The notes under the pieces were generated by a model. It was not told the DNA's origin, searched no databases, and saw only the letters and a program-made list of their open reading frames with translations. A stretch of 64,000 bases of DNA from positions 682,001-746,000 of the forward strand of contig NZ_CP095046.1 in the NCBI RefSeq assembly GCF_022919215.1. Direction: 5' to 3'. The position numbers and the translations under genes were made by a program. Source of the stretch: Hymenobacter cellulosilyticus (GTDB lineage Bacteria; Bacteroidota; Bacteroidia; Cytophagales; Hymenobacteraceae). Positions 27,872 to 36,900 of the stretch are shown here, piece by piece (the stretch's first letter is position 1; each line of letters opens with the position of its first letter).

Positions 27872-29383
27872 ATGGAAGAATCTACTCAACCCAAGAAGCT
27901 GACCACGGCGGCGGGCCGCCCGATTTTCGACAACCAGAACTCGGTATCGGCCGGGGCCCGGGGCCCATTGCTGCTGCAAGACTACTTCCTGCACGAAAAG
28001 CTGGCTCACTTCAACCGGGAGCGGATTCCGGAGCGCGTGGTGCACGCCAAGGGCTCCGGGGCCTACGGCACCTTCACCGTGACCCACGACATCACCCACC
28101 TGACCCGGGCCAAGCTCTTCAGCAAAGTCGGCAACGAGTGCCGCATGTTTGCCCGCTTCAGCACCGTGGGCGGCGAGAAAGGTTCGGCCGACACCGAGCG
28201 GGACCCCCGCGGCTTCGCCCTGAAATTCTACACCGAAGACGGCAACTGGGACCTGGTGGGCAATAACACGCCCGTGTTCTTCGTGAAAGACCCGGTGAAG
28301 TTTCCCGACTTTATCCACACCCAGAAGCGCGAAGCCCGCTCCAATCTGAAGAGCCCCACAATGATGTGGGACTTCTGGAGTCTAAACCCCGAAAGCCTGC
28401 ACCAGGTCACGATTCTGATGTCGGACCGGGGCACGCCCTACGGCTACCGCCACATGCACGGCTACGGCTCCCACACCTTCTCGCTGATTAATGCCCAGAA
28501 CGAGCGGGTATGGGTGAAATTCCACTTCCGCACCGAGCAGGGCGTGAAGAATTTCAGCAGCGACGACTCGGCCCAGATGAAGGCCCAGGACGCCGACTTT
28601 GCCCAGCACGATTTGGTAGCGGCCATCGACAACGGCAATTTCCCCCGCTGGAAGATGTTCATCCAGACCATGACCCAGGAGCAGGCCCGCACCTTCCGCT
28701 GGAACCCCTTCGATTTGACGAAGGTGTGGCCCCAGGGCGAGTTTCCGCTCCAGGAAGTGGGCGTGATGGAGCTCAACGAAGTACCCGTCAACTACCACGC
28801 CCACGTCGAACAGGCCGCCTTTGCCCCCGCTCACGTGGTGGATGGCATCGGCTACTCGCCCGATAAAATGCTGCAGGGCCGCCTGCTGGGCTACCCCGAT
28901 GCCCAGCGCTACCGCCTGGGGGCCAACTACGAGCACCTGCCCGTAAATGCCTGCCCCTACGGCTTCAGCAACTACCAGCGCGACGGCCAGATGGCCCTCG
29001 GCAACAACGGCGGCCCCGGCCCCAACTACTTCCCCAACTCCTTCGACGGCCCGGTGGAAGACAAGACTGTAGGGGAACCCGCCGAGCAGCTCGACGGCCT
29101 TTATGCCGACCGCTATGACCGCAACGAAGGCCCCGGCGACAACGACCACTACACCCAGCCCGGCAACCTGTTTCGCCTGCTCGACGCCCAGGCCCAACGC
29201 AACCTCATCGATAACATCGTGGGCTCGATGAGTGGCATCAGCGGCCCGAAGAAGGACCTCATCGTGCAGCGTCAGCTCTGCCACTGGTTCCGCGCCGACA
29301 TCCGTCTGGGCATGGCCATTGCCAAGGGCTTGGGAGTTGATGTGGAAATGCCCACGCAACATGTAGCCGCCGCTGCGGTTTAA
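27872..29383 (+). CDS. Heme catalase
   Basis: Monofunctional heme catalase of 503 residues, the small-subunit class, converting hydrogen peroxide to water and oxygen. The catalytic His58 lies in VVHAKGSGAYG, the distal Asn in GNNTPVFF (131-132) and the proximal heme ligand Tyr341 in RLLGYPDAQRYRLG. The fold segments FARFSTVGGEKGSADTERD and FPDFIHTQKR are standard. No signal peptide is visible, so it is cytoplasmic. It stands alone between terminators. OxyR at 22972 is the likely activator by biology, although I could not identify its binding site. Confidence 0.96.
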   Translation: MEESTQPKKLTTAAGRPIFDNQNSVSAGARGPLLLQDYFLHEKLAHFNRERIPERVVHAKGSGAYGTFTVTHDITHLTRAKLFSKVGNECRMFARFSTVGGEKGSADTERDPRGFALKFYTEDGNWDLVGNNTPVFFVKDPVKFPDFIHTQKREARSNLKSPTMMWDFWSLNPESLHQVTILMSDRGTPYGYRHMHGYGSHTFSLINAQNERVWVKFHFRTEQGVKNFSSDDSAQMKAQDADFAQHDLVAAIDNGNFPRWKMFIQTMTQEQARTFRWNPFDLTKVWPQGEFPLQEVGVMELNEVPVNYHAHVEQAAFAPAHVVDGIGYSPDKMLQGRLLGYPDAQRYRLGANYEHLPVNACPYGFSNYQRDGQMALGNNGGPGPNYFPNSFDGPVEDKTVGEPAEQLDGLYADRYDRNEGPGDNDHYTQPGNLFRLLDAQAQRNLIDNIVGSMSGISGPKKDLIVQRQLCHWFRADIRLGMAIAKGLGVDVEMPTQHVAAAAV

Positions 29384-29410
29384 ATAAAACTCGCACACCT
29401 TTTTCTGCAC

Positions 29411-29444
29411 AAAGAGCCGGCCCCCGCAAGGAGGCCGGCTCTTT
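29411..29444 (+). terminator. Rho-independent terminator after catalase
   Basis: A 12-bp stem pairs AAAGAGCCGGCC at 29411-29422 with its complement at 29433-29444, followed by GGTTTTT. It lies 28 bases after the catalase stop. Confidence 0.8.
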
Positions 29445-29452
29445 GGTTTTTC

Positions 29453-29613
29453 GTGTCATTGCGAGGCGCAGCCGCGGCAATCCGTCCTCTGAAATGTGCC
29501 GAGCTTCCTGAAGTGAAAAGCCCCTGACTACCGCGTGTAGTCAGGGGCTTTCTGGTAAAAGGACGGGACTACCTTCACAGAGGACGGATTGCCGCGCTTC
29601 GCTCGCAATGACA
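29453..29613. repeat. GTCAT palindromic repeat element, copy C
   Basis: About 161 bp, bounded by CGTGTCATTGCGAGGC and GCTCGCAATGACA. The internal hairpin is AAGCCCCTGACTA with TAGTCAGGGGCTT, then TCTGGTAAAAGGACGGGAC. The inner hairpin arms differ in sequence from those of copies A and D but still pair, which points to compensating change. Orientation is opposite to copies A and B. Confidence 0.78.
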
Positions 29614-29651
29614 AGTTGGAAGGCGTCGCCTCTTTGCCATTACTAGGAGGT

Positions 29652-30989
29652 TTACACCTCTACTTTCAGCGTGGCCGGCTGCTTGGTGACTTGGAACATT
29701 TCGCCGTGGGGCACGATGGTAATCTGGCCGTACTCCTGCAAGAGCTGGCGGTAGGCTTCCGAGACTTTACGTGGATTTCGGTCGAGGTCATAGAGGCCAC
29801 AAGCGTTGACTTTGCCGATTTTCTGGCTCAGGCCGATATCCCAGTCGACCTGATCAATGAGAGAATACCAGGTGAAGCCCAGCACCGGAATGCCTTCCTC
29901 GCGCATCCGCAGAATGTTGACCCACTGCTTCCAAAGCCAGGTGGGCGCGTCGTGGGCGTTGAAGACGTTGGTTTCGGTGTGCATCACCGGCTTGCGGTAG
30001 CGCAGGTAGTACTCGTGGGTGATGTTGTACCAGCCCAGCACGTCCATGCTGGTGCATTCCTCGCCGTTGGGCAGGATGATTCGCTCGTTGCGGCCGTAGT
30101 AATCGTTACCCATCACCTGGTAGCCCGGCGGCTCCCCGGCCATAAACCAGTCGTATTCCTGCCGGGTCATCCCGTTGTCGTACAAGTAGTTGAGCACATC
30201 GGCATCAGGGTGGCGGGCGTAGAGCAAATCCAGGGACAGGAAGCGCAGCTTGTTTTCCAGCTTGATGCGGGCACAGGGCGTGGCGCGCAACTCGTGGATG
30301 TACTCGGCCGACTCACTTTGCACGATGATGCAGTCGGGGCGGGCCTGGGCAATCTGCTGGTTGGCCATGATGCTGGCGGCCACAATGTGCTTCATGGCCG
30401 TCACGAAGGCCCGGTCGGAGCGCAGCTGCTCGTTCCAGATGCCATCCTTGGCGCTCATGCGGGCCGTCACGAAAATCTCGTTGATGGGCGTGTAATAGCG
30501 CACCCAGGGGTAGCGGCGGGCCACGGCCTGGGCATACTCGGCAAAGTGCACAGGCAGCTCCGGGTTCTGGAAGGTGCCAATCCAGTCAGGCAGGCCAAAG
30601 TGCAGCAGGTCCAGAATCGGGGTGATTTCCAGGCGCTGCATTTCGGCCATTACCTGGTCGGCAAACTCCCAGTCGTACTTGCCCGGCCCCAGGTGAATGC
30701 TGTAGTACGGGAGGCCGTAGCGCAACACCTTCAGGCCCATGTCTTTCACCAGCGCCAAATCCTCTTTCCACCGCTCGTAGTGTCCGCACTCGGCCAGCAG
30801 GTCGCGGCGGGTTTTGCCGTTGTCGATGGTGGGGTACGAGCACTCGATGCCGGTGGCAAACATGAAGTTGCCGGGCTCCCCCGTGGGCAGGCCGCTGCCG
30901 TCACGTCCCCCGGCCCCGCCGTATTCGTCGCCGGCGTAGTTGCCTTCCCCGAACCGGTCCTTGATATGCTTTAAAAAGTCTTTCGCCAT
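29652..30989 (-). CDS. Family 1 glycosylhydrolase-like protein
   Basis: TIM-barrel protein of 445 residues, related to beta-glucosidases of GH1. Family signs are FMFATGIECSYPT near the N-terminus, LRYGLPYYSIHLGPGKYDW, PILDLLHFGLPDW, YYTPINEIFV carrying the putative acid/base Glu, and HTETNVF carrying the putative nucleophile Glu, then WKQWVNILRMREEGIPVLG and FTWYSLID. The usual NEP at the acid/base site is NEI here and the usual TENG is TETN, so specificity may differ from classical beta-glucosidases. No signal peptide, so it is probably cytoplasmic. It lies alone, opposite to the catalase. Confidence 0.85.
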   Translation of the reverse strand: MAKDFLKHIKDRFGEGNYAGDEYGGAGGRDGSGLPTGEPGNFMFATGIECSYPTIDNGKTRRDLLAECGHYERWKEDLALVKDMGLKVLRYGLPYYSIHLGPGKYDWEFADQVMAEMQRLEITPILDLLHFGLPDWIGTFQNPELPVHFAEYAQAVARRYPWVRYYTPINEIFVTARMSAKDGIWNEQLRSDRAFVTAMKHIVAASIMANQQIAQARPDCIIVQSESAEYIHELRATPCARIKLENKLRFLSLDLLYARHPDADVLNYLYDNGMTRQEYDWFMAGEPPGYQVMGNDYYGRNERIILPNGEECTSMDVLGWYNITHEYYLRYRKPVMHTETNVFNAHDAPTWLWKQWVNILRMREEGIPVLGFTWYSLIDQVDWDIGLSQKIGKVNACGLYDLDRNPRKVSEAYRQLLQEYGQITIVPHGEMFQVTKQPATLKVEV

Positions 30990-31057
30990 ACGATTTTATA
31001 ACGCCAGATTTACTTCGCGGCCCGCGGATAAGAACCTAATTTATCAGTCCAGTCGCA

Positions 31058-31172
31058 CGTCATTCCGAGCTGGCCGAGGAATCTCGCGTGCAGCGGTAAC
31101 CTGATTAGATTGGCAACATCAGCACGCGAGATGTCTCTTCTCTGCTTGAAGCGCAGAATGGTCGACATGACG
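31058..31172. repeat. GTCAT palindromic repeat, second type (copy F)
   Basis: Outer arms ACGTCAT at 31058-31064 and ATGACGT at 31166-31172, with the border GTCATTCCGAGC. Inner arms ATCTCGCGTGC at 31081-31091 and GCACGCGAGAT at 31122-31132. It has the same border word as the 160-bp elements but a different interior. It lies in the gap between the glycosidase and the GMC genes, where no gene is seen. Confidence 0.7.
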
Positions 31173-31264
31173 TTCGGCAGTAGGACATTCTGCCAAACAA
31201 CAACTGAACTACCCCGGCTCGGGCACTCTTTAGTTTAAAGGCAGAAGGGGAATTAATGTTCGGC

Positions 31265-32941
31265 CTACTTCTGGTTTTCCAGGAATTTATCGGCGGTGCG
31301 CAGGGCCAGGGCCATGATGGTCAGGGCCGGATTGACACTCAGGGCACTGGGAAACACCGAGTTGTCGCAGATGTAGAGGTTGGGCACGTCGAAAGCCTTG
31401 CCGTTGGCGTCTACCACCGCGTCGTCGCCCGAGAGGCCCATGCGGGCCGTGCCGATGACGTGGGCCGAGCGGGGAAAGGCCCAGATATCGGTGGCGCCGG
31501 CCGCTTCCCAGATCTGCCGCATCAGCTTTTCGGCGTGGGCACTCATCCGGATTTCATTGTCGTGGTTGGTGAAGTGCAGCCGGGGCTTGGGCAGGCCACG
31601 GGCGTCCTTTTCCTCGGCCAGCTCCAGAAAGTTGTCGGCGTGGGGCAGACAGTCGCCCAGGATGTTGATGCCGGCAATGTGGTTGTACTGCTGCATATAC
31701 TGCCGCAGCGCCCCCCCCCACAGCTTGCGGCCCCGGGCCACTTGCCCGGCAAAAGTAACTGGCATAATGCCAATGCTTTGCAACAAGTATCCACCGGCAA
31801 AATCCGCGTCTTTGGGCCGGAAGGTATCCTGGGAAATCAACGAGCCGGGAATGCCTTTGAAGGGCCGGACTTCCTCAGCAAACGTGCCGAACACCTGCAC
31901 GCCGGGGTGGGCCATGAAGTTGCGCCCCACGTGCCCGCTGCTCAGGGCCAGCTCATTGAGCAGCAAGAGCCGCGGCGTTTCGACGGCCCCGGCGCACAAG
32001 AACAGGTGGCGGCAGCGCAGGCGCTGCTCTTGCCCGTTTTGCTGGTAGATAACCCCGGTGATTTTGCCCGTGCTGTCCCGCTCAATCTCGGTGACGTAGC
32101 AATTGGGCCGGATGTCGGCGCCGTGGGCGGCAGCCAGGGGCAGAAAGGTTACGTCCATGCTGGCCTTGGCTCCGGTGCTGCAACCAGCCTGACAGAAGCC
32201 GCGGTTGGTACAGGCCTCGCGCCAGCCCACACCCTCCTGGTAGTAGCGCGCCGACAACGCCGCATTGGCCGCCGGCGACGTTTGGATGCCCAACGCTTCG
32301 CAGCCGCGCTGCATGAGTTGGGCGGCCCCATTGAGCGGCAGCGGAGCCAGCGGGTAGCCCTTGCGCCGGGCCGGGCCCCAGGGATAGGGCGTGGGGCCCG
32401 AAATGCCTAAAAACTGCTCCAGTTCCTCGAAATACGGCTCCAGTTCCTCGTACCCAAACGGCCAGTCCTGACCCACGCCGAAGTCGCGGTGCAGGTGCAG
32501 ATCTTCGGGCTGGGGGCGCGGGGTATAGGCCGTGTAGTGCAGCGTGGAGCCGCCGACGCCGGTGCCGGAGTTGTTTTTGCCGAAGGCTACCGGGTCGTGG
32601 CCGGCCGAAAGCCGCTCATCGTTCCAGAATAGAAACTCCTGGGCTTTTTCGTCGGTGGCAAAGTCCTTTTTTGGGTCGTGCCAGGGACCGGCCTCCAGGG
32701 CCACCACCTTCAGGCCGGCCATGGCCAGGCGGGCCAGCAGCGGCGCCCCGCCGGCCCCGGTCCCGATGACGATGCAGTCCACGGTTTGGGCGGGCAGCGG
32801 AATTTCAAGGGGCGCCGGCTCGGGCACGATGGGCGTTTCGACCAGCGGCGTATCGGCCAGCAGGCTTTGCAGCAGCGGGTCCTGAATTTCCGGCTTCACC
32901 GGGTTCAGCACGCCTTCTTCCAGGGTTTCTTCGTCGGGCAT
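31265..32941 (-). CDS. GMC family oxidoreductase
   Basis: FAD-dependent dehydrogenase of about 558 residues from the ATG at 32941 (MPDEETLEEG); the open frame to 33034 runs into octamer repeat sequence. The FAD motif VIGTGAGGAPLLARLA lies near residue 57. GTGVGGSTLHYTAY, RGFCQAGCSTGAKASMDVTF and the C-terminal active-site region SVNPALTIMALALRTADK with the HVIGTARMG motif are typical of the gluconate/sorbitol-type GMC dehydrogenases. The small-subunit gene lies upstream on the same strand, 108 bases away. Together they would oxidise a sugar or sugar acid at the membrane and pass electrons on, but no cytochrome subunit is in the window. Confidence 0.9.
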   Translation of the reverse strand: MPDEETLEEGVLNPVKPEIQDPLLQSLLADTPLVETPIVPEPAPLEIPLPAQTVDCIVIGTGAGGAPLLARLAMAGLKVVALEAGPWHDPKKDFATDEKAQEFLFWNDERLSAGHDPVAFGKNNSGTGVGGSTLHYTAYTPRPQPEDLHLHRDFGVGQDWPFGYEELEPYFEELEQFLGISGPTPYPWGPARRKGYPLAPLPLNGAAQLMQRGCEALGIQTSPAANAALSARYYQEGVGWREACTNRGFCQAGCSTGAKASMDVTFLPLAAAHGADIRPNCYVTEIERDSTGKITGVIYQQNGQEQRLRCRHLFLCAGAVETPRLLLLNELALSSGHVGRNFMAHPGVQVFGTFAEEVRPFKGIPGSLISQDTFRPKDADFAGGYLLQSIGIMPVTFAGQVARGRKLWGGALRQYMQQYNHIAGINILGDCLPHADNFLELAEEKDARGLPKPRLHFTNHDNEIRMSAHAEKLMRQIWEAAGATDIWAFPRSAHVIGTARMGLSGDDAVVDANGKAFDVPNLYICDNSVFPSALSVNPALTIMALALRTADKFLENQK

Positions 32942-33058
32942 AAGGTGAAATGGTGAGGTGGTGAAATAGTGAGTTTTCTGTTCGAATGGTGCCGTTTGAA
33001 TGGTGTAGGTAGTGCGGTCAGCACGACAACTCACCAGTTCACCATCTCACTAGCTTAC
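32942..33058. repeat. Paired octamer tracts between GMC and small-subunit genes
   Basis: GGTGAAATGGTGAGGTGGTG with AAATAGTGAG at 32942-32972 and the inverted tract CTCACCAGTTCACCATCTCACT at 33026-33051, with about 50 bases of unrelated sequence between. This is the arrangement seen at 18531 but without a GTCAT element between the arms. The left tract runs directly to the GMC start codon. The right tract reaches the stop of the small-subunit gene. Confidence 0.65.
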
Positions 33059-33666
33059 CTCTTCCGGTTCCCGGTCTTCTTTCTCGTTGAGGCCAATTTT
33101 CGACCAGCCGGGCACGTCGGCCATGCCAGCATAGCCGATTTCTTCATGGGCCAGGGGATGGGCGTAGTAGTTTTCGGTCATTTCGGCCAGCAGCTCCTCG
33201 AAGAAGCGGTTGGCCGACAGCGTATCCCAGATCGGGCCCGGCGCGGTTTCGTTTTGCACGGCTTGCAGTACGGCATCCTGCTGCAAGCCGGTCAGCTGCT
33301 CAAACGGGGCCCCGAACATAACCCGGGCACTTTCCCGGATACCGCCCAAACCCAGGCGGTAGGCTTCACGGTCGGGGGCAGCACGTCGTAGCGCCAGCCG
33401 TCGGAATGCCCGGCCAGCAGGCGCTGGTCGATGATGGAAGCCAGCTCGATGGGCGCTTCCCGGTCGGGTTGCGGCAGCAGGCGGGCGGCTATGCAGCGCA
33501 ACAGCTCGTAGGTGTCGGCGTCAAAGAATTGGGGCTTGTAGTCGGGCGCGTCGAGGCGGGCCTGCAGGGCCGTGCGGGTGGCTTCGGTTACGAGGTCGGT
33601 GGCCAGCAAGGCGCGCACGGAACCCGCGGGGTAAGGAGAGGAGGCCATATCGGGAAGGGAAGCCAT
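33050..33666 (-). CDS. Gluconate 2-dehydrogenase subunit 3 family protein, frameshifted
   Basis: Small partner of GMC dehydrogenases, about 205 residues after correction. The N-terminal half has ALLATDLVTEATRTALQARL and AARLLPQPDREAPIELASIID. The frame breaks in the G run (minus-strand CCCCC) at 33374-33378, joining WRYDVLPP to DREAYRLGLGGI, and the second part contains FEQLTGLQQDAVLQAVQ, FFEELLAEMTENYYAHPL and ADVPGWSKIGLNE. These match the subunit 3 family in order and spacing. It may start at 33666 or at the internal Met six codons later. It is directly upstream of the GMC gene and forms an operon with it. Confidence 0.87.
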
Positions 33667-33929
33667 AAAAGATTACGTTACTGACGAGCTAAGCACGTGG
33701 AAGGTTATGGCCGTTGAGCTTCAACGTGCCTGATAAACCAGGCCGGCCGGGTTTTGTCCCGCGCATTTCTAAAATAATCAGCACGTTACCCGAAGCGGGC
33801 CCAGCTGATTTACCCCTACGCAGCCGTCGGAGCCGAGGCTGGCCTATATAGCGTAGATGCAACATTGAGCCGGGTTTTGTCTACCTTGAACAGGAATTAC
33901 TCCTACCTGTTGCACCTCCCCTATTGCGT

Positions 33930-36900
33930 ATGAAGCACCTTTTTTACTCACTGCTGGCCCTGGGGCTGGCCCACCCGGCCGCCGCTCAGCTGAGCGGCAC
34001 CAAAACCATTGACCCGGCCGGTACGGGTCCCAATAACTACTCCACCTTCACCGCCGCCATTACCACCCTGAACGCCGCCGGCGTAGGTGCCGACGGGGTG
34101 CTGTTTGAGGTGAAAAGCGGAGTCGTCTTCCCCGAAATTGCTCCGGCTATTACCGTCAGCGGCTCGGCCACGGGCCGCATCATCTTCCTCAAAGAAGGCA
34201 CCGGCGCCAACCCCCGGCTGCAGGGCACGGGCAGCGGCACCACCGACGCCGGCCTCACGCTAGACGGGGCCGACTTTGTGACCATCAACGGCATCGACGT
34301 GACGGACGCGGCGGCCAACACCACGGCGGCCCAGCAGCTGGAATACGGCTTCTGGCTGAAAAACGGCGCTACCAATAACCTGGTGCTCAACAGCACCGTG
34401 GACCTGAACCGGGCCAACCCCACCAAAACCTCCGGGGTGTTCTTGCAGGACGGCAACAACAACCTGAACCGGTTTCTCTCGAACACCATCCAGGACTGCT
34501 TCTACGGCTACAACTTCGACGCGGGCAGCACCAACTACGACAACGGCAACGAAATCGGGATGCTGGTGGGTGGGGCCGCCAGCCGGGTGCTGACCATCGG
34601 GGCCGGGGCCGCCAATCTGCCCACGGGCATTGTGTACGGCATCTATCTGCGCAGCCAGACCGGGGCCAAGGTGTCGGGCACGGAGGTGGCGGGCCTAACG
34701 GGCACCAGCTCGGTCTACGGCATCTACTCGACGGGCACCGGCAACACCGTCGATATTGCCGACAACCGCGTGCACGCCCTGACGGCCACCAACAGCTCGG
34801 GCGCGGCCCAGGGCATCTACGTGAACAGCGGCACGTTGCACAGCATCTACCGCAACTACACCTACGACATTGCCGCCACCGGCGCCACGGGCTTTGCCTC
34901 GGGCATGGACATTACGGCCGGCACCACCAACAACGTCTACAACAACTTCGTCTACGACATCCGGGCCCTGGCCAGCACGGCCGGCACCTCGGTGCGGGCA
35001 TTGAGCTTTCGGGGCGGCACCACCAACTACTGCTACCACAACACAGTGGTGCTGACCGGCGCGCCTACTGCGGCCACCAACAAAAGCGGGGCTTTCTATA
35101 TTTCGGGCAGCCCCTCGGTTGACTTGCGCAACAACATCTTTGTCAACCTGATAACCTTGCCCAGCGGCGGAGGCGGGGTGGCCGCGGCCTTCTTTAAGAG
35201 CACGGCTGTGCTGACCAACCTGGCCGCGGCTTCCAACAACAACCTGTTGTACGCCGGTACGCCTTCGGCCGAAAAGCCGATTTTCTACGGTGTAGCCACC
35301 ACGCCCGCCGTCGACCAGACCCTGGCCCAGTACAAGCAGCGCGCCGCCCCAGCTGACCAGAGCGCCGTGACCGAGAACGTACCTTTCGTGAACCCGCTCA
35401 CCGACCCGCACCTGCAGGCCGGCGCGGCCACGCAGGCGGAAAGCAGCGGCATGAGCCTGGCCAGTTCTCCCCTGCCCGTGCCCACGGATATCGACAACGC
35501 CGCCCGCACCGTGGCTACACCCGACCTGGGCGCCGACGAAGGCACGTTCCAGGGCGTCGATGTATCGGGCCCCAGCATTGCCTACCAGCGCCTGCCCAAC
35601 ACGGCCAGCACCGGCAACCGCAGCCTGACCGTGACAATTTCCGACCCGAGCGGCGTGGCTACGGGAGCCCTGATTCCGCGGCTCTACTACAAGAAGAAAA
35701 CCGATGCCAACGTCTTTACCGAGCCCAATGACGCCACCGGCAACGGCTGGAAATGGGTAGCCCCGGCCTCCGCGGCCTCCGTCAGCTACATCTTCCTGCT
35801 CGACGTGGCCAAGCTGCGCAGCGCCCCCGTAGTCGGCGACTCAATTCAGTACTTCGTAACGGCCCAGGACCTGGCGGCCACGCCCAACGTGAGTGCCACG
35901 CCCGGGGCCGGTTTTGCCGCTACCTCGGTGGCCAGCATTACCAGCGCCCCCACCAAGCCCAGCGTCTACAAGGTGCTCGGCCTGCTCAGCGGCATCAAAA
36001 CCGTGGGAACCGCCGCCACCGCCGATTATGCCACGCTGACGGCGGCCGTGGCCGATTTGAACTCCAATGAGCTGGGCGGGGCTTTGACGTTGGTGCTGCA
36101 GGATGCTGCTTACCCCACCGAAACCTACCCGTTGACGTTGAGCGCCAACACCGGCAGCAGCGCTACCAATTCGGTTACCATCCGCCCGGCCCCAAACCGC
36201 GCCGTGACGCTGACGGCCAACACCTCCACTCCGCTCTTCATCGTGGATGCCAGCAACGTAACTATTGAAGGAAGCACCGGCGGCGCCAACAGCGGCAGCC
36301 TTGCGCTGACCAACGCCGGCACGACTTCCAGCAGCGGGGGCATCTTCGTGACGGGCCGCGACGTAACGCTGCGCGGACTCAGCATTCAGGGCAGCAGCTC
36401 GGCTACGGCCTATGGGGTGGCCTTCAGCGGGGCTACCAATGGCACCGTGCGCGGTTGCACCATCACCCGTACCGGCACCGGCATTCAGGCCCAGGCCAGC
36501 TGCGTGAACTTCACGGCGGCCAACAACACCATCGGCAGCAGCACGGCCGCCGACAAGATTGGTACCAGCGGTATTGTCATAACGGCTACGCAGGGCTTTG
36601 TGCTCAATGGCAATACTATTGCCGGCGTCACGCGGGCTACGAGTCCTGCGGTGGCCGGCATCGTGGTGGGCACCACGTCGGCCGATGGCGTCATTGCCTC
36701 CAACCAGATTCGGGACATCGTGCACACCGGTACCGGCGCTTCCGACAGCTACGGGGCTTACGGCATCCGGCTTTCGGCTACGGGCGCGGCGGCCAATATC
36801 GTGTTGGCAAACAACATGATATCGGGCATTCTGAGCTCCGGCGACGACGGCGTGGCCTTCACGCCCCAGGGGGTATACCTGGCTTCGGGCGGCGGTTACA

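Noticed and set aside
28382..29410. Minus-strand open frame of 342 codons opposite catalase
   Set aside because: Antisense of a well-conserved catalase with repetitive Val/Gly/His content and no motif.
35841..36725. Minus-strand open frame opposite the type IX cargo gene
   Set aside because: The sense frame is long, continuous and domain-rich; the antisense frame is low complexity.
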